Shown here: piece by piece, positions 10,137-19,362 of the stretch
Numbering within the stretch: position 1 is the first letter of the stretch
Layout: each line of letters begins with the position of its first letter
From: Alphaproteobacteria bacterium
Lineage (GTDB): Bacteria; Pseudomonadota; Alphaproteobacteria; Sphingomonadales; Sphingomonadaceae
Direction of reading: 5' to 3'
Assembly (NCBI GenBank): GCA_005883305.1
Contig: VBAC01000001.1
Location: forward strand, 620,001 to 684,000
DNA length: 64,000 nt
Program-made: the position numbers and the translations under genes
Notes under the pieces: generated by a model
The model's input: only the letters and a program-made list of their open reading frames with translations
The model's database searches: none
What the model was told of the DNA's origin: nothing

Positions 10137-11204
10137 CTAGGGAGCGACCGGCAGGCAGGCCTGCCGCGCCGAAGCGCAGGCGCGCTCCGCCGCTGCCCGG
10201 CTGGCGAGCGGGCCGGCCTGCAGCCGGTAGACCGCGCCGGCGTGGACGAAATAGGGCTGGAGCCCGCCGAGGCGGCCGCTCACGGCGCTCCAGGCGCGGC
10301 GCGCATTGGCCTCGTTCGAGAAGGCGCCGAGCTGGATCCGCCACCGTCCGCCGCTGCTGGCCAGAGTCTGCGCGGCCGGCGGCTGCGCCGGCCGTTCCGC
10401 CGGAGGCTGGGGCTGCGGCCGGGACTGGACCGGCGGCTGGGCCTGGGCGATCCGCGGCTGGCCGGGAACCGGGGTCATTCGGACCGGGCCCGAGGCCGGT
10501 GCCGAACCTTGGAGGGGCGGCGCGGCCTGGGCCGTGCGCACGGTGGGCGCCGGGGCGCCGGACGGGGCGAGGCTCGGCAGGCTCGCCGCCAAATCGGTCC
10601 CGCGGGCGCGGTCCTCGGCGGAGATCAGCCGGTTCATCGTCTCGAGCTGGGTCACCGCCGGCGGCAGGCCGGTCTGAGCGGCCTTGGTCATCAAGGCGTA
10701 GGCGCGGGGCAGGTCCTGGCCGACCAGGTCGCCGTTGTAGAGCGCGGTGCCGAGCACATATTGGGCGCGCGGGTCGCCGCGGTTCGCCGCCTGCTCGATC
10801 CACGGCATCGCCTCGCGGCGGCGGCCGTTCTGGAACAGCAGAAGCCCGTAATTGGCCTGCGCCTGCTCGTGGCCCTGGCGCGCCGCGCGGGCATACCATT
10901 GCTCGGCGAGGTTGGCGTTCTGAGGCACGCCGCGGCCGAGGAAATAGGCCTGGGCGATATTATATTGCGCATCGGCGTCGCCGCGGTCGGCGAGCGGGCG
11001 CCAATTGCCGATGGCCAGCGCGTAGTTTCCGGCCTGCCACGCCTCGATGCCCGAGCGCACGTTGGGCGCGGCCACGGTGACCGGCGCTCCGCTCTGCGCG
11101 GGCGAAGAAGGGGGAAGGGCGTTGGGCGTGGTGGGGACCTGGGCGGCCCCCGCGGCTGCGCCCAGCGAAGTGGCGAGCAGCCATGCGCGCATCTTCATGC
11201 TCAT
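10137..11204 (-). CDS. Sel1-repeat and SPOR-domain protein
   Basis: 355 residues with an N-terminal signal peptide (MRAWLLATSLGAAAGAAQ). Sel1-type helical repeats follow (residues about 50-185: DADAQYNIAQAYFLGRGV, HEQAQANYGLLLFQNGRR, DPRAQYVLGTALYNGD), then a Pro/Gln-rich linker. The C-terminal SPOR domain (RWRIQLGAFSNEANARRAW ... VYRLQAGPLASRAAAERAC) normally binds denuded septal peptidoglycan. A cell-envelope or division role is inferred. The ribosome site GAGGGATG supports the ATG at 11204. It is divergent from the parA operon. Confidence 0.82.
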   Translation of the reverse strand: MSMKMRAWLLATSLGAAAGAAQVPTTPNALPPSSPAQSGAPVTVAAPNVRSGIEAWQAGNYALAIGNWRPLADRGDADAQYNIAQAYFLGRGVPQNANLAEQWYARAARQGHEQAQANYGLLLFQNGRRREAMPWIEQAANRGDPRAQYVLGTALYNGDLVGQDLPRAYALMTKAAQTGLPPAVTQLETMNRLISAEDRARGTDLAASLPSLAPSGAPAPTVRTAQAAPPLQGSAPASGPVRMTPVPGQPRIAQAQPPVQSRPQPQPPAERPAQPPAAQTLASSGGRWRIQLGAFSNEANARRAWSAVSGRLGGLQPYFVHAGAVYRLQAGPLASRAAAERACASARQACLPVAP

Positions 11205-11257
11205 CGGAAAATCATCCCTCCACCGGACGGCCTTGTCCCGGCCTTAGCAAGGAGAGT

Positions 11258-11354
11258 TTAACGCCGTCTTAGCATGGATATCAACGGCTTCACCATGCGC
11301 CGGCCGCCGCCCGCCCGGCCCGGATTTCCGTATGCGCCGTTAACCAGATCTTAG
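11258..11354. promoter_or_regulatory. Two CtrA-like boxes in the divergent SPOR/parA control region
   Basis: TTAA-N7-TTAG occurs twice, at 11258-11272 (TTAACGCCGTCTTAG) and 11340-11354 (TTAACCAGATCTTAG). The known CtrA consensus in Caulobacter is TTAA-N7-TTAA. Two near matches within 100 bp of a 204-bp divergent spacer are unlikely to be chance in DNA this GC-rich. Cell-cycle control is an inference. Confidence 0.45.
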
Positions 11355-11408
11355 ATGCTTGGGGACCAAAACCCCTGCCGAAAGCTTGGCGAAAGCGGGG
11401 AAACGTAG

Positions 11409-12125
11409 ATGCGGGTGCTGGCATTGTCCTCTCAGAAGGGCGGATCGGGGAAGACCACTCTCTCCGGCCATCTCGCCGTGCAGGCGCAACGGGCCGGTTA
11501 CGGTCCCGTCTGCCTGATCGACATCGATCCGCAAGGGTCGCTGGCCGATTGGTGGAACGAGCGCGAGGACGAGATGCCGGCCTTCGCCCAGACCACGGTC
11601 GCCCGTTTGGGCGCGGACCTCGAGGTTCTTCGCCAGCAGGGCTTCCGCCTCGCGGTGGTCGATACGCCGCCGGCGATCACCATGGCCATCCAGAGCGTGA
11701 TCCAGGTCGCCGAGCTGATCGTCATCCCGACCCGCCCGAGCCCGCACGATCTGCGCGCCGTCGGCGCCACGGTCGATCTTTGCGAGCGCGCCGGAAAGCC
11801 GCTCATCTTCGTCGTCAACGGCGCCACGCCCAAGGCCAAGATCACCTACGAGGCCGCCGTCGCGCTGTCGCAGCACGGCACCGTCGCACCGGTCACCATT
11901 CACCACCGAACCGATTTCGCCGCCTCGATGATCGACGGCCGAACGGTGATGGAGGTCGATCCGAAGGGACGCTCGGCCCAGGAAGTCACCGAGCTTTGGG
12001 AATATATCGCCGACCGGCTCGAGAAGAACTTCCGGCGCACCATCTTCTCCGCGCCCGGCCAGATGCCGCACCCGATGGCCCAGCGTCCGCAGTCCGGCTT
12101 CGGCCGGCGCGTGATCGGCCAGTAA
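11409..12125 (+). CDS. Orphan ParA/MinD-family ATPase
   Basis: 238 residues. The deviant Walker A motif with signature lysine is SSQKGGSGKTTLSGHLA (residues 7-23). Walker A' is LIDIDPQGSLADWW and Walker B is LAVVDTPPA. The family forms ATP-dependent dimers that bind nucleoid DNA and position plasmids, chromosomes or protein cargo. No ParB or parS-like sequence is nearby. The next two genes (a partner with a disordered N-terminus and a TPR-SPOR envelope protein) follow closely, so it more likely positions a protein cargo than DNA. The cargo is unknown. Confidence 0.88.
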   Translation: MRVLALSSQKGGSGKTTLSGHLAVQAQRAGYGPVCLIDIDPQGSLADWWNEREDEMPAFAQTTVARLGADLEVLRQQGFRLAVVDTPPAITMAIQSVIQVAELIVIPTRPSPHDLRAVGATVDLCERAGKPLIFVVNGATPKAKITYEAAVALSQHGTVAPVTIHHRTDFAASMIDGRTVMEVDPKGRSAQEVTELWEYIADRLEKNFRRTIFSAPGQMPHPMAQRPQSGFGRRVIGQ

Positions 12126-12138
12126 GGGGAGGCATGTG

Positions 12139-12747
12139 ATGAACGAGGCACGACCCTTCGCTTCCCTCTCCTCCGGCCTCCTGGCGCGCAAGGGCACGGC
12201 TCGCCCGGCCATGCGGCCGCAAGGCTATGTCGGCGGCTTCGAGGATCTCGGCTGGAACGACATGGGCTACAATCCGGAGCCCCCCGTCGAGGAGGAGCTT
12301 CCCGAGCACATCCCGAGCTCGATCGCGGCGCTCACGCCCTCGCCGCGCGGCGGCGGCGTCGCCGAGCCGGACGAGCCCGAAGTCGTCGCTCAGCAGCGCG
12401 CGATCGCCGAGAATTTCGAATCCGAGGACTATGACGAGCCCGAGGAGATCGAACAGGAGGCCGAGGCCCCCGAACCGGTCGTCGCCAAGGCGCCGACTCC
12501 GATCGTCAAGCTTCCGAAGCGCCCCCGCGCCAGCCTTCCGGTGCCGTCGGTGGCGCCGGGCAAGAAGGCGGCGTTCACTCTGCGCCTGGACGCCGAGCGG
12601 CATCTTCGCCTGCGCCTGGCGACGGCGGTCACCCGCCGGTCGGCGCAGCATATCGTCACTGCCGCGCTCGATCAGTTCCTCGCGTCCATTCCCGAAGTCG
12701 AGTCGCTGGCCGAGCGCGTTCCCGCCTCGGGCGGCAAGCGAAACTGA
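12139..12747 (+). CDS. Disordered acidic protein with C-terminal RHH-like segment, probable ParA partner
   Basis: 202 residues, no recognised family. Residues 1-125 are low-complexity, rich in Pro, Glu and Ala. From about residue 145 the chain reads KKAAFTLRLDAERHLRLRLA then ATAVTRRSAQHIVTAALDQF, which fits a ribbon-helix-helix strand-helix-helix. The start is the ATG at 12139, behind AAGGGGAGG; a GTG one codon earlier is too close to the ribosome site. It begins 13 bp after parA. Partner proteins of ParA-type ATPases often combine disordered segments with a small folded domain, so an activator or cargo-adaptor role is suggested but unproven. Confidence 0.7.
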   Translation: MNEARPFASLSSGLLARKGTARPAMRPQGYVGGFEDLGWNDMGYNPEPPVEEELPEHIPSSIAALTPSPRGGGVAEPDEPEVVAQQRAIAENFESEDYDEPEEIEQEAEAPEPVVAKAPTPIVKLPKRPRASLPVPSVAPGKKAAFTLRLDAERHLRLRLATAVTRRSAQHIVTAALDQFLASIPEVESLAERVPASGGKRN

Positions 12748-12761
12748 AAGGCCAGTACGCC

Positions 12762-14171
12762 ATGAAGAGGTCCGTTTTCAAAGCCGCAGCGTCCACCTGC
12801 ATCGTCGCGATGACGATGGCGGGCTTCAGCGGTCCGTCGTCGGCGATGCGGCGCGGGAACGAGCCCGTTCGAGCGACTTCGCCCGACGACCGCCGCGCCG
12901 AGGCGCTCCATGAAGAAGGCGCCCGGGCGCTCCAGGCCGGCCAGTTCGACGCCGCCCGCGAGGCGATGGAGCAGGCCGTCGCGCTCAGCCCGCGCGACAC
13001 CGGCTATCGCCAGCTTCTCGCCGACATCTACCTCAAGAGCGGCCGCTTCACCTCGGCCCGGACCACCTATGCCGACGTCCTGGAGCTCGATCCTTCGAAC
13101 GACCGCGCCGCGCTCAGCGTCGCCCTGATCCAGATCGCCCAGGGCAATCCGCGCGCCGCGGTCACGAGGCTCGACGACATCGCCGGCCGGGCGCCGGATG
13201 CCGATGTCGGTCTCGCCTACGCGCTGGCCGGCGAGCATGAGCGCTCCATCCGGCTGCTCGAGCGCGCCGCCCGCCGTCCGGGCGCGACCGCCCGGATCCG
13301 CCAGAATCTCGCGCTCGCTTACGCCATGTCCGGCGATTGGCGGCGCGCCCAGGCCATCGCCGCTCAGGATCTCTCGCCCGCCGAGGTTCCGGTGCGCATG
13401 GTGCAATGGGCCGCCTTCGCCCGCCCGGGCTCCGGCCCGGTGCAGGTCGCCGGCATATTGGGCGTCACGCCCGCCGAGGATCCCGGCCAGCCGGTCCGCC
13501 TCGCGCTTTCGGCTGAGAATGCTCCGGCATTCGCCGAGGCCGCGGTGCCCGAAACCGTCGTCGCCGGCGCCGGAGCCGCTCCGGAACCGGCGCCCGCGCC
13601 GGTCCAGGTCGCCGCCGCCGAGCCGGCGGAAGCGCCCGCTTTCTGGGTGCCGACCGCGCAAGCCTATCAGGCTCCGGCCGAAGTGCCCGTCGAGGCCGGC
13701 CAGGCGCCGGCCGAGCAGCCCGCGCCCGCGCCCGAGGTGCAGGTGCAATATGCTTCCGCCGCGCGCACGCTCACCGCGCCCGAGCCGACCCTCATCCGCG
13801 CCGCCGCCACGACTCGCGCTCCGGCTACCGTCTTCCATCGCGAGCGGCCGCATGTCGCGATTCGCGACGGCCAGGCGCCGGTCGTGGTCCAGCTCGGCGC
13901 CTTCTCCAGCGAGCGCAACGCCGAGCGCGCCTGGCTCCAGGTTTCGAGCCGCTACGACATCGCGCGCGCGCCGCTGACGGCGACGATCACCGTCAATGGC
14001 CGCCAGTTCCACCGGGTCTCCGTCTCGGGCTTCGCCTCGGCCGGCGACGCCCAGCGCCTCTGCGGCCGGATCCGCGAGCGCGGCGGCGCCTGCTTCGTTC
14101 GCGGCACCGCCGGCGACGCCTCGATCCGCTGGGCCGCCCGCTACGCCAATCCTCGCCAGCGCGACGTCTGA
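12762..14171 (+). CDS. TPR and SPOR-domain protein
   Basis: 469 residues. A signal peptide (CIVAMTMAGFSGPSSA) is followed by TPR units around residues 45-190 (EALHEEGARALQAGQFDAAR, DTGYRQLLADIYLKSGRFTS). A long Pro/Ala/Glu linker follows, then a SPOR domain at residues about 370-450 (VVVQLGAFSSERNAERAWLQ ... RVSVSGFASAGDAQRLC). It probably contacts peptidoglycan at division sites. It is 14 bp after the RHH-like gene and ends the parA operon at a clear terminator. Confidence 0.82.
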   Translation: MKRSVFKAAASTCIVAMTMAGFSGPSSAMRRGNEPVRATSPDDRRAEALHEEGARALQAGQFDAAREAMEQAVALSPRDTGYRQLLADIYLKSGRFTSARTTYADVLELDPSNDRAALSVALIQIAQGNPRAAVTRLDDIAGRAPDADVGLAYALAGEHERSIRLLERAARRPGATARIRQNLALAYAMSGDWRRAQAIAAQDLSPAEVPVRMVQWAAFARPGSGPVQVAGILGVTPAEDPGQPVRLALSAENAPAFAEAAVPETVVAGAGAAPEPAPAPVQVAAAEPAEAPAFWVPTAQAYQAPAEVPVEAGQAPAEQPAPAPEVQVQYASAARTLTAPEPTLIRAAATTRAPATVFHRERPHVAIRDGQAPVVVQLGAFSSERNAERAWLQVSSRYDIARAPLTATITVNGRQFHRVSVSGFASAGDAQRLCGRIRERGGACFVRGTAGDASIRWAARYANPRQRDV

Positions 14172-14200
14172 ATCGGAGACGTTCCAGTCTCCCTCTGAGG

Positions 14201-14233
14201 GGCGGCGGGTCGGCCAAGGCCCGCCGCCTTTTT
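14201..14233 (+). terminator. Intrinsic terminator of the parA operon
   Basis: A perfect 9-bp stem GGCGGCGGG / CCCGCCGCC with a 10-base loop is followed directly by TTTTT. It lies 29 bp after the TPR-SPOR stop codon and abuts the 3' end of the convergent pyrB. Confidence 0.88.
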
Positions 14234-14237
14234 CGTT

Positions 14238-15155
14238 TCAGCGCCGGCCGCGCGTCAGCAGGTCGAGGCAGGCCATGCGGACCGCGACTCCGAGCTCGAC
14301 CTGCTCGACGATCGCCGAACGGGTCGGGTCGTCCGCCAGCGCGCCATCGATCTCGACCCCCCGGTTCATCGGCCCGGGATGCATAACGATCGCATTCGGT
14401 GCATATTTATCCAATCGCGCGCGGGTCAGGCCGTAGGCGGCGTGGTAATCCTCGATCTCGACCTGCTCGGCCATCCGCTCGCGCTGGATCCGCAGCATCA
14501 TCACCACATCGCAGCCCGAAATCCCCTCGTCCATGTCGGTGAAAATAGGGGTGTGTGCGCTGTTTGGAAGCATAGTGTGCGGGCCTACCAGGCGTACCTG
14601 TGCGCCCAATAATGAGAGGCTCCGCAGGTTCGAACCCGCCACCCTGCTGTGCTTGACGTCTCCGCAAATGGCGATTTTCAGCCCTTCGATCCGCCCCAGC
14701 CGCCTTCGGATCGTCAAGGCGTCGAGCAGCGCCTGGGTCGGGTGCTCTCCCGTGCCGTCGCCGGCGTTGATCACCGGGCAATCCATGATCGCCGCCACAT
14801 CGGCCGCCGCGCCCTCGGCTTCGTGGCGGATGACCAGGATGTCGGGGCGCATCGCGTTCAGGGTGAGCGCGGTGTCGGTCAGGCTCTCGCCCTTGCGCAC
14901 GCTGGAGGCGGCGGGGTGGAAGTTGGAGACCTGCGCGCCGAGTCTTTTCCCTGCGATTTCAAAGGAAAATAGGGTGCGCGTGCTGTTCTCGAAGAAGGCG
15001 TTGATCTGGGTGAGGCCGGCCAGCCGGTCGTCCGCCTTGCGCGCCCCCCGGTTGAAGGCGATCCACGGCTCGGCGGCATCGAGGACGGCGAGGATGTCGG
15101 ACGCCGAAAGCCCCTCGATCCCGAGCAAATGGCGGTGCGGGAAGGGAGCGGTCAT
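14238..15155 (-). CDS. pyrB: Aspartate carbamoyltransferase, catalytic subunit
   Basis: 305 residues. The enzyme makes carbamoyl aspartate in pyrimidine synthesis. The carbamoyl-phosphate loop is [20 protein letters not shown], and further signatures are [18 protein letters not shown] and [12 protein letters not shown]. Length and motifs are complete. pyrC, often next to pyrB, is not here, and no pyrI or inactive-DHOase partner is adjacent. The gene stands between the convergent parA operon and a lipoprotein gene on the same strand. Confidence 0.96.
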   Translation of the reverse strand: MTAPFPHRHLLGIEGLSASDILAVLDAAEPWIAFNRGARKADDRLAGLTQINAFFENSTRTLFSFEIAGKRLGAQVSNFHPAASSVRKGESLTDTALTLNAMRPDILVIRHEAEGAAADVAAIMDCPVINAGDGTGEHPTQALLDALTIRRRLGRIEGLKIAICGDVKHSRVAGSNLRSLSLLGAQVRLVGPHTMLPNSAHTPIFTDMDEGISGCDVVMMLRIQRERMAEQVEIEDYHAAYGLTRARLDKYAPNAIVMHPGPMNRGVEIDGALADDPTRSAIVEQVELGVAVRMACLDLLTRGRR

Positions 15156-15185
15156 CGAGGCCCGCCTCTAGCGAGCGGCCCCGCC

Positions 15186-15223
15186 AAAGCAAAGGGCTCC
15201 GCCGCACATGGCGACGGAGCCCT
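15186..15223 (-). terminator. Intrinsic terminator after the lipoprotein gene
   Basis: Read on the minus strand, the stem GGGCTCCG / CGGAGCCC (15222-15215 with 15201-15194) encloses a 13-base loop and is followed by TTTGCTTT. It lies 25 bp after the lipoprotein stop and ahead of pyrB. Confidence 0.75.
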
Positions 15224-15246
15224 CCGCTCGCATGAGACCCGAAGGC

Positions 15247-15696
15247 TTATTCGGCGGTCAGGTTGACCGTGCTCAGCTCGCACAGGTTGACGCCGCGCGC
15301 GTCGGTCGTGTCGCCGTCGTCATAGGTGGCGCGGATGTCCCACTGGCACTGGGTCTCGGCGCGCGGGAAGCTGATCTGCGCCGATTCGCCGTTGGCGAGC
15401 GTGTCGCGGCCGAGAATGTCCTCGCCCCACTCGTTCGAGTTGGACGGCGAGACGTTCAGGGTGACGACCGTGTGGCCGGTGTTGTTGTTGAGCGTGAAGT
15501 TCTGGTTGGTCTGGTCGCCGGCCGGAGCGGCCGGAGCGGCGCCCTCTTCGCCGCCGGCGGCGTTGCCCTCGGCCGGAGCCGCGGGAGCGGTCGCGTTCGA
15601 GGTCGTGTTGGCCGGCGCGGTGTCCGCCGCCTTGTTGCAGCCGGCGATCGCCAGCGCCGACGCAAGCATCGCGCCGGTCAGGTAAAGCTTCTTCAT
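15247..15696 (-). CDS. Small lipoprotein of unknown function
   Basis: 149 residues. The signal peptide ends in the lipobox LAIAGC (Cys20), so it should be lipidated and envelope-anchored. A low-complexity Ala/Pro/Asn/Glu linker (about residues 21-65) leads to a beta-rich domain (NFTLNNNTGHTVVTLNVSPS, then QCQWDIRATYDDGDTTDARG) with two cysteines (AETQCQWD and VNLCELS) that could pair. No function recognised. It has its own terminator and is separated from ruvX by 85 bp. Confidence 0.8.
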   Translation of the reverse strand: MKKLYLTGAMLASALAIAGCNKAADTAPANTTSNATAPAAPAEGNAAGGEEGAAPAAPAGDQTNQNFTLNNNTGHTVVTLNVSPSNSNEWGEDILGRDTLANGESAQISFPRAETQCQWDIRATYDDGDTTDARGVNLCELSTVNLTAE

Positions 15697-15781
15697 GATT
15701 TCCCCCGTTTTGTTGGAGCGTAGGGACTTAAAGGCTTTTCGCGGGCTGGCAATCCCCGCGCGGCGCGGGCGCCGTGCCGAT

Positions 15782-16243
15782 TCAGGCCATCGTCAGGGCG
15801 TCGATCGCGCCCTGGAGGATGTAGGCCGCGGCCATCTTGTCGACCAGCTCGAACCGGCGGGCGCGGCTGGCGTCGGCGGCGATCAGCGCCCGGGTCACCG
15901 CCTGGGTCGACCAGCGCTCGTCCCACAGCAGCACCGGCAGGCCGAGCGGGTCGAGGTTGCGGGCGAAGGCGCGGATCGATTGGGTGCGCGGGCTGTCGCT
16001 GCCGTCGAGATTGAGCGGCAGGCCGACGACCACCCCCTTCACTGCCTGAGTCGCGATCAACGCCTCGATCTTCGCGAGGTCGGCGCCGAATCTGGTGCGC
16101 CTGATCAGCTCGGCGGCGCTGGCGATCGTCCAGCCTGAGTCGCAAAGCGCTGTGCCGATCGTCTTGGTGCCGACGTCCAGCCCGAGCAGCCGGCCGCCGC
16201 CGGGCAAGGCGGCGCGGAACTCCGCCGTGCTCGCGGCGATCAC
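15782..16243 (-). CDS. ruvX: Putative pre-16S rRNA nuclease YqgF/RuvX
   Basis: 153 residues, RNase H fold. [19 protein letters not shown] holds the first catalytic Asp, [18 protein letters not shown] follows, and [15 protein letters not shown] holds the DER motif. The family trims the 5' end of 16S rRNA. The GTG start overlaps the stop of the upstream DUF3089 gene (GTGA), which fixes it. Confidence 0.92.
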   Translation of the reverse strand: MIAASTAEFRAALPGGGRLLGLDVGTKTIGTALCDSGWTIASAAELIRRTRFGADLAKIEALIATQAVKGVVVGLPLNLDGSDSPRTQSIRAFARNLDPLGLPVLLWDERWSTQAVTRALIAADASRARRFELVDKMAAAYILQGAIDALTMA

Positions 16244-17391
16244 CGGCGGCCCTCGAACGCCGCCAGCCGCCGCTCGACATCCGCCCGAAGATTGGCCCAG
16301 AACAGGGCGTAATCGTAGACGTGATAGTTGTTCCCCGGCAGGGCATAGGGCCCCATGTTCGGCAGGGCGTCGTTGTCGCCGACCAAAAGGAAGCCGCGAA
16401 TGTCGCAGCGCGCGGGCACGGCGCCGCGGCGCAATTCGGCGGCGCTCATGTCTTCGTTCGGAACCAGCGTTCCTAGGTTGCGCGCGGCCGGCGCGGCGCC
16501 GCCGCGCGCGCCGGTGAGGGGGTTGGTGCAGAGCATCGGCGATCCCGCGCGCGGCACGCCGCCCGGCCCGGCGCTGGAGTCGTAAGCGTCGGTGACCTGG
16601 CTCGGGTCGGCGGGCTCGGAGAAGCTCTGCCAGGAAACGACGCACCCCGAATCGCCGGGCTGCTCGCAGGCCGGGAAGGGGATGGCGGGCAGGTCGGCGG
16701 TGACGGAAACCGGCCAGCCGATGATGTAGACCGCGGCGACTCGCTGCGCCGCCGGCGTTCCGCTCATATGGTCCTGGAGCAGCCGCATCAGGTGAAGGCT
16801 CCCCTGGCTGTGGGCGGCGAGGACGATCGGCCTGTCTGCGGGGGCCTGGCGAAGGAACTCCTCCCAGGCGGCGATCACGTCGCGATAGGCGAAGTCGAGC
16901 GCCCGCCGCGCATTCTCCTTGCCGGTCAGGAAGGCGCCGAACGTCGCCTGGCGGTATTTGGGCGCCCAGACCGCGCCGATCCCGTTGAACGCGCTCGCCT
17001 GGCTGCGGACGAAGAGCGCCGCCCGATCCTGCGATTCCCGGTCGTCGATCGAGGCGTTCCAGGCGCCGGATTCGAGGAAGCTGGTGGGGTGAACGAAGAA
17101 GACCGCCGCTCGCGGGCTGTTCGTTGGGGCGAAGCCGGGCGGCGCCCACAAAGACGGGTTGCCGGCGATGTCCGGGCGCGCGATCCACATGCGCGCCTGC
17201 CGGTAATCGGCTCCCGAAGGCATCGGCACGGCCTTGAACGCCACGGTCGGGACCATCGCCCAGCGCATCAGATCCTTCTCGAACAGGCGGTAGGCGATCG
17301 CCCCGGCAAGAAACAGGACGGTGAGCCCCGCCACGACCCACAGGAACTTCACCGCCGGATGAGATCGCTTCTTCGCCACCGCGCTCCTCAA
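16240..17391 (-). CDS. DUF3089 alpha/beta-hydrolase-like membrane protein
   Basis: 383 residues. One N-terminal transmembrane helix ([20 protein letters not shown], residues about 16-36) precedes an exported domain. [17 protein letters not shown] and the nucleophile-elbow-like [17 protein letters not shown] (Ser in HSQGS) support the alpha/beta-hydrolase fold assigned to DUF3089. The C-terminal stretch [20 protein letters not shown] is also typical. Substrate unknown. It overlaps ruvX by 4 bp and is divergent from gatC. Confidence 0.82.
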   Translation of the reverse strand: MRSAVAKKRSHPAVKFLWVVAGLTVLFLAGAIAYRLFEKDLMRWAMVPTVAFKAVPMPSGADYRQARMWIARPDIAGNPSLWAPPGFAPTNSPRAAVFFVHPTSFLESGAWNASIDDRESQDRAALFVRSQASAFNGIGAVWAPKYRQATFGAFLTGKENARRALDFAYRDVIAAWEEFLRQAPADRPIVLAAHSQGSLHLMRLLQDHMSGTPAAQRVAAVYIIGWPVSVTADLPAIPFPACEQPGDSGCVVSWQSFSEPADPSQVTDAYDSSAGPGGVPRAGSPMLCTNPLTGARGGAAPAARNLGTLVPNEDMSAAELRRGAVPARCDIRGFLLVGDNDALPNMGPYALPGNNYHVYDYALFWANLRADVERRLAAFEGRR

Positions 17392-17455
17392 GCCGAAGCG
17401 CGGGTCCCATGCAAGCGGAGTTGATGCAGTGCAGCGAGGCTGCTAGCCGCGCCCC

Positions 17456-17743
17456 ATGTCCGTCGACACTGCCACAGTCCGTCATATCGCAAAGCTCGCC
17501 CGCATCGCGGTCAGCAACGCCGAGGTGGAGGCGCTCGCGCCGGAGCTTTCCAACATCCTCGGCTGGATCGAGCAGCTCGGCGAGGTCGACGTCTCCGGCG
17601 TCGAGCCGATGACCGCGGTGATCCCCAACATTCTGCGCCTGCGCGAAGACGAGGTGACCGCCGGCGGCATCCGCGACGACATCCTCGCCAACGCGCCGGT
17701 GCCCGAGCACGGCTTCTTCGCCGTTCCGAAGGTGATCGAATGA
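17456..17743 (+). CDS. gatC: Asp-tRNA(Asn)/Glu-tRNA(Gln) amidotransferase subunit C
   Basis: 95 residues, normal length. GatC bridges GatA and GatB in the amidotransferase that corrects misacylated Glu-tRNA(Gln) and Asp-tRNA(Asn). Typical phrases are [20 protein letters not shown] and [20 protein letters not shown]. The stop overlaps gatA by 4 bp. Confidence 0.95.
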   Translation: MSVDTATVRHIAKLARIAVSNAEVEALAPELSNILGWIEQLGEVDVSGVEPMTAVIPNILRLREDEVTAGGIRDDILANAPVPEHGFFAVPKVIE

Positions 17744-19221
17744 GCGCGCTGACCGATCTCGGCGTGGCGGCGATCCGCGATGGAATCGCCGCAGGCGAGT
17801 TCAAGGCGCGGGAGGTTGCCGAGGCCTATATCGGGAATGTCGAAAAAGGCCGGGCGCTCAACGCGTTCGTCGTCGAAACTCCGGAGCACGCCCTCGCCGC
17901 CGCCGACGCGGCCGACGCTGCGCGCGCCTCGGGCGGCCTCAAGCCGCTCTCAGGCGTTCCGCTCGGGATCAAGGACCTGTTCTGCACCAAGGGCGTGCAG
18001 ACCACTGCCGGATCGAAGATGCTCGAAGGCTACGAGCCGGTCTACGAAAGCACCGTCTCCGGCAACCTCCTCGCCGCCGGCGCAGGAATGCTCGGCAAGC
18101 TCAACATGGACGAATTCGCGATGGGCTCGTCGAACGAGACCAGCGCCTATGGCAGCGTCCTCTCGCCCTGGCGGCGCAACGACGGCGGCAATGTCGCGCT
18201 GACGCCTGGCGGATCGTCGGGCGGTTCGGCTACGGCGGTGTCAGCGCGGCTCGCCCCTGGAGTCACCGGCACCGACACCGGGGGCTCGATCCGCCAGCCC
18301 GCGGCCTTCACCGGAATCACCGGCATCAAGCCGACCTACGGGCGCTGCTCGCGCTACGGCATGGTCGCCTTCGCCTCCTCGCTCGACCAGGCCGGGCCGA
18401 TGGCCCGCGACGTGCGCGATTGCGCGATCCTGCTGGAGGCGATGGCCGGCTTCGATCCCAAGGATTCGACCTCGCTCCAGATCGACGTGCCCAAGTGGGA
18501 GGAGAATCTCGACGCCGACGTTCGCGGCAAGAGGATCGGCATCCCCAAGGAATACCGCATCGACGGCGTTCCCGCCGAGGTCGACGCGGTTTGGGAGCAG
18601 GGTATCGCCTGGATGCGCGATGCGGGCGCCGAGATCGTCGAGGTCTCGCTACCGCACACCAGATACGCGCTGCCGGCTTATTACATCATCGCCCCGGCCG
18701 AGGCTTCGTCCAACCTCGCCCGCTACGACGGCGTGCGCTACGGCCTTCGCGTCCAGCCCGAGCAAGGCGGACTGCAGGACATGTACGAGGCGACCCGCGC
18801 CGCTGGCTTCGGCCCGGAGGTCAAGCGCCGGATTATGATCGGCACCTACGTCCTCTCGGCGGGCTTCTACGACGCCTATTTCAACCAGGCGCAGAAGGTC
18901 CGCGCGCTGATCGCCCGCGATTTCGAGCGGGTCTGGTCCGAGTGCGACCTCATCCTCACCCCGACCGCGCCGAGCGCCGCCTTCGGCCTCGGCGAGAAGA
19001 TGGCCGATCCGCTGGCCATGTATTTGAACGACGTCTTCGCCGTCCCGGCAAGCCTCGCCGGCCTCCCCGCAATCTCGGTCCCGGCGGGCCTCGACGGCCA
19101 GGGCCTGCCGCTGGGCCTCCAGATCATCGGCAAGGCGCTCGACGAGCAGGGCGTGCTCAACGCGGCCCTCGCCTTCGAGGAGCGGGCCGGCTTCGTCGCC
19201 AGACCGGAGGCGTGGTGGTGA
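17740..19221 (+). CDS. gatA: Asp-tRNA(Asn)/Glu-tRNA(Gln) amidotransferase subunit A
   Basis: 493 residues. GatA is an amidase-signature enzyme that releases ammonia from glutamine. The Ser-cisSer-Lys triad is visible: Lys in [20 protein letters not shown], the cis-Ser in [13 protein letters not shown] and the nucleophile Ser in [16 protein letters not shown]. It is full length. A repeat separates it from gatB, an unusual gap inside this operon. Confidence 0.97.
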   Translation: MSALTDLGVAAIRDGIAAGEFKAREVAEAYIGNVEKGRALNAFVVETPEHALAAADAADAARASGGLKPLSGVPLGIKDLFCTKGVQTTAGSKMLEGYEPVYESTVSGNLLAAGAGMLGKLNMDEFAMGSSNETSAYGSVLSPWRRNDGGNVALTPGGSSGGSATAVSARLAPGVTGTDTGGSIRQPAAFTGITGIKPTYGRCSRYGMVAFASSLDQAGPMARDVRDCAILLEAMAGFDPKDSTSLQIDVPKWEENLDADVRGKRIGIPKEYRIDGVPAEVDAVWEQGIAWMRDAGAEIVEVSLPHTRYALPAYYIIAPAEASSNLARYDGVRYGLRVQPEQGGLQDMYEATRAAGFGPEVKRRIMIGTYVLSAGFYDAYFNQAQKVRALIARDFERVWSECDLILTPTAPSAAFGLGEKMADPLAMYLNDVFAVPASLAGLPAISVPAGLDGQGLPLGLQIIGKALDEQGVLNAALAFEERAGFVARPEAWW

Positions 19222-19248
19222 GCGCCCTGGACAACGAAACAAACCCGT

Positions 19249-19353
19249 TCGTGTCGAGCGAAGTCGAGACACCCTATCGAGCGAAGTCGAGATCAAGAGC
19301 CTCGGCTACGCTCGGCGGGGTCCCTCGACCTCGCTCGGGACGAACGGTCGGGA
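19249..19353. repeat. TCGAGCGAAGTCGAGA repeat between gatA and gatB
   Basis: CGAGCGAAGTCGAGA occurs twice in the left half (about 19256-19290), and the right half ends CTCGACCTCGCTCGGGACGA, so the unit forms an imperfect hairpin. It fills most of the 141-bp gatA-gatB spacer. The gatB ribosome site GGGAGG lies just beyond it. Confidence 0.7.
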
Positions 19354-19362
19354 GGTCGTCGG

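Noticed and set aside
14621-14645. GGTTCGAACC inside pyrB looks like a tRNA T-arm
   Set aside because: No matching acceptor, D or anticodon arms surround it and the bases encode conserved pyrB sequence.
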